64,000 nucleotides of DNA from Marsupella aquatica (taxonomy: Eukaryota > Marchantiophyta). Below are positions 33,742-44,007 of the stretch, one piece after another; within the stretch, counting starts at the first letter, position 1, and every line of letters starts with the position of its first letter. The notes beneath the pieces are model-generated. The model saw nothing but the letters and a program-made list of their open reading frames with translations. It ran no database searches and was not told the DNA's origin. The stretch is taken from NCBI GenBank assembly GCA_973895155.1, contig OZ316893.1:21452001-21516000 (forward strand). Direction: 5' to 3'. A program made the position numbers and the translations under genes.

Positions 33742-36425
33742 CTCCTCCCACCGCCTGTGTTCATGTCTAGCTATACAGCGCTGTATTGTTCAGATTGAAG
33801 ATTGCGATCCATGACTGGGCTTGCTGCCAGCTGATCGATGAGACTTGAGTCCATTGCTGATGGTTACCTTCCAAGGAATCCAATCATAGTAGAGCTCACC
33901 TCTTCAATCACTGGGGAGGGAAATCTGCTGGCTATGCTCGTTCATCAAACCTCCTGTGAAGTCGACGCATTTTCAGGAATTATTTGTCATATCGGCCGCC
34001 CTGCCAGAGATGTTAGTCCTCGGACTCTCAGCCGCCATGGAAAAGTCAGTAAATCAGTAAATCAGTGCATGAGTGATGAGTCTATACTCGAAAATATTGC
34101 TCCCATGGACCACAACGTCGGTCTTTGACAACCCCCATGGACCACATTTCCTAAAATTTAAGTTTAATTGTAATAACTTGATGTTCAAAGATTTAAATAT
34201 TTTTTAGTTTTGAGTATGTACTATAGTAGTAGGTAAGCTGAGCTTCTATAAAAGTTTAGGTGAATGTTTGGCCATTTTGGTTAAGTTGTTCTTCATGGAA
34301 TGTGGAGGTCCAGAGTAAATTCTATAGATTAATTTTTACTGTGTTAACATGAAATCTTAGGGCTCTTGTTTTTTTGTGTGTTGCTTCCTTCTCGAGTTGC
34401 CTTGCAGGTGAAAAGCTAAAACTCATCTTAACTCATAATCATCAAGTTATAAGCCCAAACTCCCATGTACCACCAAAATGTGGTTCAGGGGAGCATTGTG
34501 TCCAACATGGAGATCCATCTGGGTTTTACTTCTGTCTTCACTAAGGTTTGTAAATAAATTGTAGAAAAGGACTCGGTGTTGCATTGTTTGTTTGCAATAT
34601 GCATGGATGGACTTTCACAACTAAGATGGACCCCTGAATCTTTTCAGAAAACATGTTCTAAACTGAAGATTAAAAAAGAATATGTTGGTCGAAGTCTAAT
34701 GATGATTGTGGATGACCATCTTTCTAGCTTCTCAACACCAACTTTAGCTGATTAAAAAGGGCATCAAATGAGCTTCCCAAGAAAACATGTTTTAGCTTGA
34801 ATCCAATCACATTTGGAAATGCTATAAGTACCAAAAGCAATATAGGTTTCAAGAAGTCCTGCTCCCTTTTCTTGTTCTTGTGACTCTAAAACGAGGAAAG
34901 TCCATCTCGGCTTCAACTAAGCAGTCTCTTGTTTTTTGTAAATGAGCAGGTGGGGCAGGTAGGCCTGAATAGGATGTCCATCCAGAATCTTTGAATTCGG
35001 ATGGGATCTTTCTATGCTCTTGTATGAAAGCCAATGCACATTTCCACAAATCCCATGCAAGTCTAGGATTCCTATTTGGGCAAAAGGTTTCTGATAGTGA
35101 TCCAATCTAACCTTACACCTTTGTCATCTTTTGGATCATGTAATAGCTGATGGCAAAGTAAGAAACACTCTAGACCCATCCGACAGATTGTGATCGAGCA
35201 CACCACATACAGAATGAAACATGAAAAACCATACTCCTCCAAAAGCATGCATGATAGCTCTACCAAACCCAGCATTTTACATACAGGCCTTGTGGCTCGG
35301 TTTCTGTCCTTCCAGCCTTCTTTAGATAATGGGTGTATGTTGCATTACAGAGGGCCAAGGCTGTTGGTTTTTTGGCCTGTAGATAAATTTCTCTTTGTGA
35401 CCCTCATGTGTGGTTCACTCCTAATCTATAGTAGGGTTTTCAGTTTACTGCTAAGTAGAGCTTTAGTTCCTTTGTCATTGCAACGGACTCACATTCCTTT
35501 TTGCTCTTTGGTCTTGCTCGGGTTTTCCGTTGTTTTCTCCTCTTTATTGGGTCTCTTGAATTACTAGGTACCCTGCCTTTGGGATTGTGTCTTCCAGTTT
35601 TGCTCTTTTTGTCGTTGGAATTGTATGATATTATATTTTTTAGATTTTCTATATTGTCAAAAAATGGTTAAATGATTAATGCCCAAGATCCCTGGATGCA
35701 CTCCGCTTGGTGGATTGCTAGAGATCCCTGGCCCTATTAGTGTTGTCCTTGTGTTGGGGCATGTCTCCCTCTGGGTGGCTTTTGTCCCGGGTTTGTCTGT
35801 GTTGTTTTCCCTTCCCTCTTAGCAGGGTGTTTTGACAGGGTTTTTGAAAAAAGGGGAAAAAAACACATTCATTGGGTTGGGCCTCTAACTTTGCTCCCAC
35901 CCCAACTTGCTTTGCCCCCCAAAAAATGAATGCAGTCAGGAAAACAAAGGAATATGCTCGGAGAAGGCAACATGCTCTGAGAAGGCACAGCCAAAGTCTT
36001 TAAGTATACAGTAAAGTCCTACGTAGAGGGCACTATGGGATATAATGCTCAGAAAAATTAGATCTTAAGTTTGAGGGGCTATTATTGGACATAATGCTCC
36101 AAAAACAAGGCCCGAGAGGTTTCACATTTTCCAAACTATATTAAAAGTAGAAGAGATTCTTCCTAAAGAGGTGATCAAGATACCAATGCACCCATAATGC
36201 CCTGAGCAATACAAAGGGAAAAAAACAGTAATTTAATGGCATTAAGACTAGAGGAGTAGTTTAACTTCCAAAAAGAAAAACCAGCAAGGGCGTCAAGTCT
36301 TTCACTGCCTCCAAAAAAATTGCTTGTGTGAGTCATATTTAGGGCTTTAGGTGTGCACCACTCCTCTCGTCGTTTGGGCCAGAGAAACCCTTGGCTGCTC
36401 TGATTCAAGAATTTCCAATCTCAGA
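33742..36425. other. No gene seen; relic of a dispersed repeat
   Basis: The stretch 35390-35640 is a diverged relative of 7880-8110. Shared features are a TTTTCAGTT...GCTAAGTAG block, then CTTTGGGAT and GTCTYCCAGTTT. At about 36020-36110, a ~60-base unit with ATAATGCTC is duplicated. No convincing gene. Confidence 0.5.
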
Positions 36426-36761
36426 TGGCAAACAGCTTTCGATCATCGACAGATTCCATTCCAGTGTCTCCAGCTCCCCTCTATTTTCCTTGACTGATTC
36501 TCTCCCACTCAAATCGACCTTCTTCTATAATATCATTCTTTCCAGATTGATTTCCTTCAATTCGTGAAATCGTTCGAGCTCACTGTAGCGTTTTAAGGGC
36601 TTCTGAGCTGGTGATTTCAGAGCATTGTCAGGGGGCCAATCTTGACCAAGGGCTGGGAATTGGCTTGCCATCCCCCTTCGACGCAGCTTGAAACAGGGGA
36701 GCGCTTCTAAAACTAGTTACGGAGCGTCTGATTTGGTCGACGAGAAGCCATAATCATCCAT

Positions 36762-37342
36762 GTAAGCACTTGATGTCCGTACTTTCGTTCGTGCTATTCC
36801 GCGACTCCTCCCATACCCTAGCAATTTGTTTACCTCTGCCTCGGATTTGAAAGCGCCGAGGTCACTTCATCTCCTCCCCGGATTTGGAATTTAAGTCGCC
36901 GAGGTCATTTTGTTTACCTCTGCCCCGGGTTTCAAACACAAATCGTCTTGTGCACGCAATCCAATTCTGTCATCTTCCGTGTTTTTGGGTTTCGAAGACA
37001 CGATTTATTTTGATTTTGGTAGCAATGCCCTTCGAGGCAATTCATTTTCCTCATCGAGCTGAGGGCTCTGGTTGTCTCCAGACATTTTGTGTTCAGAGTT
37101 CCATCCAATGCTTTAAGTTCGGCTAACTTTGCCACCAAATGCCACGCGGGTTTGGTCTTTAGGGTTGTAAATCATTGAAAACACTGTTCTGCACGATTCA
37201 AGGGAGAGGCCAGTGTTCTAGCTTCACGACAGAAAATATCCTTCATTTCTACATTGGTAACAGGAAGTTCTTATCAGTAGTGATTGATGGTGTAGGTCTC
37301 TGCTCATGTTATGAATTGCGGGGAATTGAGATATAGCAACAG
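36762..37342 (+). other. TIM22: Probable 5' UTR intron of TIM22
   Basis: A good donor (CAT then GTAAGC) at 36762 and an acceptor (GCAACAG) ending at 37342 flank a T-rich stretch. The acceptor is two bases before the ATG at 37345. Inferred only from splice-site quality and position. Confidence 0.5.
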
Positions 37343-37344
37343 AG

Positions 37345-37836
37345 ATGGCGTCTGAAGCAGAGATCGGCAATCCGCAAGACGGAGGAGGAGGGGGGCCATC
37401 ATTCAGACCTCCTTCTTTCGAGGAGATTCAAGCGCAGGATATGTTCAATAACTGTGCTGTTCGGACAGTAGTGAGTGGCGTCATGGGTGGTGGTATGGGG
37501 GTTTTCATGGGAGCATTATTCGGAGCTTTGGAAACTCCCCTCAATGCAGACTCGATGACTACCAGACAGCATCTTGTTCACTCGGCACGGATGATGGGTA
37601 GCAAGAGTTTTCAGATGGCGAAAACCTTCGCCGTGATGGGGGCTATATTCTCCGGAGCCGAGTGCATTATCGAGAAGGCTCGCGCAAAGCATGATACGAC
37701 CAATACTGGTCTTGCTGGTTGTGTGACTGGGGGAGCTTTATCTGCCAGAGCTGGACCACAGGCAGCATGTCTCGGATGTGCTGGATTCGCAGCATTCTCT
37801 GTTGTAATTGAAAAAGTGCTAGACCGTCATGATTGA
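37345..37836 (+). CDS. TIM22: Mitochondrial inner-membrane translocase subunit TIM22
   Basis: Single coding exon, 163 aa, close to the usual TIM22 length. TIM22 forms the channel that inserts carrier-type multi-spanning proteins into the mitochondrial inner membrane. The N-terminus is Gly/Pro-rich and soluble. From residue ~36 comes the Tim17/22/23 family region, with Gly-packed helices: RTVVSGVMGGGMGVFMGALF, then AKTFAVMGAIFSGAECIIE, then GLAGCVTGGALSARAGP and ACLGCAGFAAFSVVIEK. Cys37 and a Cys at 142 or 145 are placed where TIM22 proteins have their conserved disulfide pair. The acidic, Cys-rich pattern fits TIM22 better than TIM17 or TIM23. No oddities are seen; a 5' UTR intron is likely. 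Confidence 0.9.
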   Translation: MASEAEIGNPQDGGGGGPSFRPPSFEEIQAQDMFNNCAVRTVVSGVMGGGMGVFMGALFGALETPLNADSMTTRQHLVHSARMMGSKSFQMAKTFAVMGAIFSGAECIIEKARAKHDTTNTGLAGCVTGGALSARAGPQAACLGCAGFAAFSVVIEKVLDRHD

Positions 37837-40800
37837 GTTTTGCTTGGCAGTCATATGCCTCGGATGAATTTTGTAGGGTTTTAGGGTAGGAATATATCAG
37901 ACCTCACAAATTTGTTTCTGGCCTCATATTCTTGAGGCGTAGGAAGTTGAGTCGAAGGTCTCTTGAGGACTTTTCATTTTTGATCTCATGGAGCCTTCAT
38001 TTCTAGGCTTCACGAAGGTCATTGTTACCATGTGCATAGATGCAATAATTTGACCAAATTGATATGATATTCACCACCTTACCTTCGGCAAGACTAACCC
38101 AGTGAGAAATTTGAGGACTTAATCATTAGTGAGGTGCTTTTTAAATCGTGCTTGCTTCGAGCTGGTCGTTGACGGCAGATTGGAATGAGACTTTTCCACA
38201 TATCTGCCATCTCTTATGCGAGTTTCCCTTCTGAAGAGCTCGGTCTCTGGGTACAGGTTCTCAAGGACTTGTTGGTCTCTTAAATACTGGAAGTGGCCAG
38301 GCAACAACACCCTCTAGGGCCCAGCAAACTTGTGCGTGCGTCTTGAGAACAGAGTCTTAAGATTTCCGGTTTTACTTCTGTTTGCCCTGCCAATGTTTTA
38401 CCGAGATTTTGGCTAGAACTTCTTCCCTGAATGCTGCTCATAGAAGAAGGATAGTGGTGTTTTAAATGTATTTGGTCATATATGTCCTAGAGAAAACTTT
38501 AGGGTTATTGATTGTGAATCTGTAAGACAGACCTGTCACTTACCATCTTGGTCATTTGTTCTGAACCCTAGTGCGGATTGAAGTGTGCTCTCCATCTCCT
38601 ATCAAGAAAGTGTTCATGTTGATAAGAGTCAAAATTACTCCTACTTTAGTACTACTTACAGCTCCCAGACAACATCCCTACTGTCTTTCCTTAATTCGAT
38701 GAAATCTAGGCGCAAAGCCTTTGAGCTGGAGACTTATGCATGCTTACCATTCCTCTACTTTGAGTGCTGAGTGTCTGGACCAAAGCACAGTCTCATTAGG
38801 ATTTTTCTGCTGTCAGAGGGGTTTTTGACTTGTTTACGGATAAACTGCATTTCCATCTCAAAATAAACGTGGCTGGGATCCAGATCAACTGGAGAGGTGT
38901 TTGCTAAATCATCTTGATCACTCATAATTTGATTGTTCAACCTGTTTTCTCTCGTCATTGACAGTCAATTTAGGGTTGCCTGGTTTTAGTTTCTAAGAAT
39001 ATGTGTAAACTAGGAGAGCATGGGTAGCTGTGCTGAAGATGAGGAATCCCCAAGGTTAGCATGTTCACTTGTCAAACAAAGTTTGTCACATTATTGTTTG
39101 TTGGCAGGCTGGTAGATTTTGCTTGAGTTTTATCTGTCTTTTTGCATCAGGGCCAGTCAGTTTGATATCTGCTCCAGTCCCTTTGATTTCTCGCTTTCAA
39201 GTTTTGACTACAAGTGAAACTATCTGCCCCTTCAGAGCATTCCCACGGGGCTCCTCGACTCCCAATTACAGTGTTATTTGTAGTGATTCGAGGAAAACTC
39301 AAATTCCACCTCAATGACTAATTTGTGAATTTGTGAAACATATCTGGCTACTACTATATATATTTCCTAACAGATCTGGCATCAGACATAGTTGTAATCA
39401 AATCTAATACAGTTGTGGCTCCTCCAATATGGGCTGAGAATTTAGTGAGCCGAATTTTGTTTGATTGCTGCAGAGTTCGAGACAGTGAGTAGGGCCACAC
39501 TACTTCCTTTCGTGAAAGACTACAATCTATGTCGCGCAAAAACATGTTCCAGATCAAGCCATAGATCGAATGTTGTAGAGCAAAGGTATGTCAAAGGCAC
39601 AAAGGTTTCTTAAATCCTACATAATTTTTGTCAACCACCTCCACAGGTGGTCCAAACATTTTTAGACTTTTGCTTTCACTGAAGGGATTTGCAATTATTG
39701 AACTTCATTACAAAAGGCAAGTGTTTGGTCCTGAGTCTATCTTTAGAGCAAAAAGAGGCTCTCCAGTTGGCTTCCCTGAGAACATTCCCTACTTCTTCTA
39801 AAGCCACTCTAAATAATGACAAAAGGAAAATGAAAAAGTCCAAGATGGGACAAATCTAAATGGGAGATAGCATAGAATTCTTTTTTTTGTAAAATTTGCA
39901 TTTGTCTTCATGCCTATTTGTATTCAACGAATGGGTAATCAGGCTGATATTACTAATAAATTGCAAAACCTCAGCTAGAGTTGAGGTATAGACTTCTAGA
40001 CTGAAAACCTCCTCTAGCCAGTAACCCCTAAGGCCCCACCAAATTTCATGCCCATGGAAAGACCTATGTGCTCTAAAATGAGCATGCATAATGATTTATG
40101 TATCACTAGCCTGAATGCAAATTTTTCGACTGACAATAAATTGGTAACAAAAATTAGCATGCATGATCATTTTGACATACCATACATACTATTTTGCTCT
40201 CCATCCATTTGCATTTGGTGAGGCCATATACTCTCTAGAGGGTTCACTCTAGATATCTATCTAGACCCAACTCTGACTAGCTTATGTTAGCAAATTAATA
40301 ATAAGATTTCTATTCACATGTCAAAAATGTGCATTTGGGCTCATAGATGTAGGTACCAGCATTGTTTTTAGTGGCAAATTTGCCAAATTTCACCTCCCCA
40401 AAAATCTTTCGTTAGTATTTCTGTCTCATTAGCCAGAATCTAACGTCAGGAAATTAATTGAATAGGGAGTATTTTGAGCATCCTTCTCCTTCACACCCCA
40501 TACATTCTCCACTCTGGCGAAAAAGTAAAATCCTTAAAAAATACGCTGATAGGTACCCACGGGAACCTTTGTTACTTTCAAAGATTTAGAAATAGTAACA
40601 CAATATATCTCAAACTGCCAAAAAGCAGGGGTTCAGCAAGACAGGATCCCACCGGCCAAAAACCCAATCAAGGAAAAACAAGAAAAAGGTAAGAAAGCCA
40701 AAAGGCTAAAAGGCCAAAAGGACAAAATGCCAAAAAGACCAAGCGCCACCCCCTGGCAAGGAAAACAAAAGACACACTAAACTAAAGCTCACCCAGTAGC

Positions 40801-40840
40801 AGATTGAAGAACCTGATAAAGCTCAATTTGAAAGGTGAAC
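37837..40840. other. No gene seen
   Basis: 3' flank of TIM22, then AT-rich spacer. The segment about 39690-39810 resembles 47755-47900 (shared CATTTATTGAACTT-like and GTCTATCTTTARARCAARAA blocks), so it is a dispersed repeat. No coding frame is convincing. Confidence 0.5.
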
Positions 40841-40844
40841 AGCA

Positions 40845-41108
40845 TAAGAGGGTCAAACAAAGGAATCTATCTAGATGCCTGGAGTCCAACCTCCTCTCCT
40901 CTACACAATAATAAGAGGGTCAAACAAATGAATCTGACTAGATGCCTGGAGTCCAACCTCCTCGCTTCTCCTCTACACAATAATAAGAGGGTCAAACAAA
41001 GGAATCTGACTCTCTTCTCCTCTCCACTACACAATAATAAGAGGGTCAAACAAAAGAATCTGACTAGATGCCTAGAGTCCAACCTCCTCTCTTCTCCTCT
41101 ACACAATA
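40845..41108. repeat. ~68-bp tandem repeat, four copies
   Basis: Units share AATAATAAGAGGGTCAAACA, then GGAATCTGACTAGATGCC, then GAGTCCAACCTCCTC and CTCCTCTACAC. One copy lacks the middle part. After it, ACGGGACGTGATGTGGTACA is repeated twice (41119-41170). Confidence 0.9.
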
Positions 41109-41282
41109 CAAAAGAAAACACGGGACGTGATGTGGTACATGGGAGGAAACACGGGACGTGATGTGGTACATAAGGGACGAGAGAGACCGCGAGACACGGT
41201 GCGACAGACGGCGTGTATTGAGAAAGTCTCGTTGCTGTCGACCGTTTTCACCACTTTCAGAGAAGAGTGCGACAGTGGCAGA

Positions 41283-41284
<2 letters not shown>

Positions 41285-41321
<37 letters not shown>

Positions 41322-41695
41322 ACTGTCAGTGGATTCTCGGTTGTTGTCGTTGGGGAAGCGAAGCGAAGCAAAGCAACGCAACGCAAGGAAACCCTAATAA
41401 TCTCCTCCGCTTTCGTCAAACGACGGTCACGACGAGACTACAATCGACGGGGCGGGCGGGGCGGGGCGGAGGGAGGGACCGAGAGCGGAAGAGCGAAATA
41501 TGGCTGCGGGGATGAATTTTAGCTGCGGGAGAGAAAGAGCGGAATAAAAGTATGCGGGGTTCGATGAATTTGAGCTTCGGGAGAGAGAGAGCGGAGCATG
41601 ACTGCGGCCATTAATTTTAGCTGCGGTGGTGGGAGAGAAAGAGCGAAATAATATGCCTGCGGTGATACATTTTGACCATCGGGAGCAGCGGCAGA
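41285..41695 (+). promoter_or_regulatory. GA microsatellite and degenerate repeats in the PHD-homeodomain leader
   Basis: A (GA)n run at about 41289-41318 is followed by about four degenerate ~57-bp units at 41480-41690. The units share GGGAGAGAAAGAGCG and a GCTGCGG element. This lies 300-700 bases upstream of the ATG at 41998 and is probably leader or promoter. Confidence 0.55.
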
Positions 41696-41997
41696 GGTCC
41701 TGGTGGAACGATTCGTCGAAGGTCGTCTTTCGTTGTCGCTGGGCATTTGTTGGAATTGTGTTATTTTTGGCAGCAGAACGAAGGATTGAACCAATTCCAT
41801 TTACCTCTGGAAGGCTCGAATCAGATTGCTGGGAGTGTTTCTTTACTTCCTGCACAATCTATTGAGGTCGGTCATGTGCTTGTTTTTGTTTTCGTGACAC
41901 GACACCACACGACACGATACGACACGAGCGAGCTTGTTCAAGAGTGGTGAAGAGACAGAGAGCACGCGCGTTGAGGAGGGGAAATCAAAGATCAAAG

Positions 41998-44007
41998 ATG
42001 CGTGCACCAGGATCGGAAACAACGGCTGTCGTCGTCGCTCTGCCCGCTCTTAGTGCGCAACCAGTGGACGAGACAGGGAAGAAAAAACCTCCACGGAGGC
42101 GAAAGAGTAGGAAGTCCACTTCCCTGAACGAGAATGGTCGACTATCCGGAAGAAAAGGTACCACAGCTTTCTCTTCTCCGATGGGAGCTCCTGAGCCGGA
42201 TGAGAGGGCTGGAGATGAAGGGGTAGACAAGGATGCATCTGCGGCCGGACGACGACGAAAACGGAGGCGCAGGTCCAGAAACAAGGAAGCGGGAGCAGCT
42301 GTCGACGAGAAGACGCGAATTTCAAGACGGGTCAAGACGATGGTAAATCGGATTCGTCAGGAACAGAATTTACTAGATGCGTACGCCGGCGAGGGGTGGA
42401 AAGGCAACGCACGGGAGAAGATCCGGCCAGAGAAGGAGCTCCAGAGGGCCGAAACGCAAATCCTCAGATGCAAGCTCGCAATCCGTGACCTAATCCGCGA
42501 CCTGGACAATCTCGCTCTCGAGGGATCGCTCAAGAAGGATGCATTCGACGCCGAAGGTCAGATATTCCATGACGATATTTTTTGCGCTAAGTGTAAGTCG
42601 CAGGAGACATTCACAGACAATGACATCATCCTCTGTGATGGGGCGTGTGATCGTGGATTTCACCAAAACTGTGTAGACCCGCCTCTGGCTACTGCCGACA
42701 TACCACCGGGGGACGAGGGGTGGCTCTGTCCCGTTTGTGAATCTAAAGTCGAATGCCTGAATTACATGAATGACTTCTTGGGGACTGACTACCAGGTGGA
42801 AGACAAATGGGAGAAGATCTTCGCCAGCGCTGCTGCTGACAGTGAACGTGCTGCGAATCCAGGATTGGGAGAGGATTGGCCATCTGAGGATTCTGATGAC
42901 GATGACTATGATCCTGAAAGAAAGCCCGCCGTCCAAGATGCCCGCCTAGAGCAGGAGAATGGGGCGGAGAGCACTTTGGGGAGAGCCTTCTCTGAACTCA
43001 ATTCATTAGATGGGTCGGGTAGTGAGCCCGAAGCGTCGTCTGGGTCTGGGTCTGGGTCTGGGACTGGGTCCGGGTCTGGGTCAGACGATAGTGATGACGA
43101 ATCAGCGAGCTCAGGTTGTAGCGGAGATGAATTGGAGCCAAGTGTTCCCGAAAGGAGATCTCGTAGAGGGGATAGAGGTGTTGGAAATGGCCTTGATGCC
43201 GAACTCTTGGAACTTCCTCCACCTAGTCCGATCGCTATTGCGGGAGCTGAAGCTGAGGAGGTTGTGCCTGTTTTTGGGAAGAGGCAGCGCAATCCAGTGG
43301 ACTATAAAAGGCTCCATAAGGAAATGTTTGGAGCCGATGATGACGACGTGTCGGAAGACGAGGAATGGGGACCAGGTGGAAGGCCGGGTAGACAAAGAGG
43401 GAAGCCTTCTGAAGGTGTGAACGGAGTAGGACGGAGAGCACCTGCCAGGCCGGCGGCGGTAGGCGATGAAGCGCAAGGTGCAGCACAGAGCAATTCTTCT
43501 GCCGGACAGCATGCCGATGAGCGACAGGATCATAGCGATAGAAAACAATCTGAAAATGGGAAGGCAAAAAGGTTATCGGACTCTGCAGCCAAAGTGCTAC
43601 GTCAAGAATTTCAATCTGGGACTAATTTTCCCTCCCGGGCACATAAAGAACATTTGGCTCAAAGACTGGACATATCCCTCAAGCAGGTTTCTGCATGGTT
43701 CAAAACTGCTAGACATGCCGATAAGTATGGAATTCCCCGTAACAGAAACAGGAAAGCGGGTGCCGCAGCTAATGGGAACTCGATAGGTAGGGAAGGGGTA
43801 GACGAGTTAGAGATCACGAATGGTCTACTTGTAGAGAAACTAGATGAGGTACAGCTGAAGCTTCATTATCTTAAGCAAACTTTAGAAGCCATGGTGGCGA
43901 ACCAGGACGTGGGTTCACAAGCAAATGGGAAACATATTGTGTATGTTCCCGTGGCTGAGGTGGTTGAGAAGGATATTGAGATGGCAGTTGAGAATGGGAC
44001 GGTTTAA
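41998..44007 (+). CDS. PHD-finger homeodomain protein, HAT3.1/PRHA type
   Basis: Intronless in its coding part, 669 aa from the ATG at 41998; the frame is open further upstream but without an ATG. Order: basic N-terminus with nuclear-localisation-like runs (RRRKRRRRSR); a conserved helical region (KTMVNRIRQEQNLLDAY); a C4HC3 PHD finger at residues ~196-247 (CAKC, CDGAC, HQNC, CPVC); long acidic Ser/Asp/Gly stretches including a Gly-Ser run near 345-365; a homeodomain at ~522-582; a C-terminal leucine-rich helix. This is the plant PHD-homeodomain architecture: a nuclear transcription regulator that can read histone H3 and bind DNA. The third helix reads WFKTAR, so the DNA-contacting Asn51 of homeodomains is Thr (residue 570). 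Otherwise intact. Confidence 0.92.
   Translation: MRAPGSETTAVVVALPALSAQPVDETGKKKPPRRRKSRKSTSLNENGRLSGRKGTTAFSSPMGAPEPDERAGDEGVDKDASAAGRRRKRRRRSRNKEAGAAVDEKTRISRRVKTMVNRIRQEQNLLDAYAGEGWKGNAREKIRPEKELQRAETQILRCKLAIRDLIRDLDNLALEGSLKKDAFDAEGQIFHDDIFCAKCKSQETFTDNDIILCDGACDRGFHQNCVDPPLATADIPPGDEGWLCPVCESKVECLNYMNDFLGTDYQVEDKWEKIFASAAADSERAANPGLGEDWPSEDSDDDDYDPERKPAVQDARLEQENGAESTLGRAFSELNSLDGSGSEPEASSGSGSGSGTGSGSGSDDSDDESASSGCSGDELEPSVPERRSRRGDRGVGNGLDAELLELPPPSPIAIAGAEAEEVVPVFGKRQRNPVDYKRLHKEMFGADDDDVSEDEEWGPGGRPGRQRGKPSEGVNGVGRRAPARPAAVGDEAQGAAQSNSSAGQHADERQDHSDRKQSENGKAKRLSDSAAKVLRQEFQSGTNFPSRAHKEHLAQRLDISLKQVSAWFKTARHADKYGIPRNRNRKAGAAANGNSIGREGVDELEITNGLLVEKLDEVQLKLHYLKQTLEAMVANQDVGSQANGKHIVYVPVAEVVEKDIEMAVENGTV

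Noticed and set aside
33838-34128. 96-codon plus-strand frame upstream of the metallopeptidase
   Set aside because: No domain, no leader or splice context, length expected by chance.
41944-41997. Upstream extension of the PHD-homeodomain protein
   Set aside because: The frame is open but begins with GTG, not ATG; the first ATG is at 41998.
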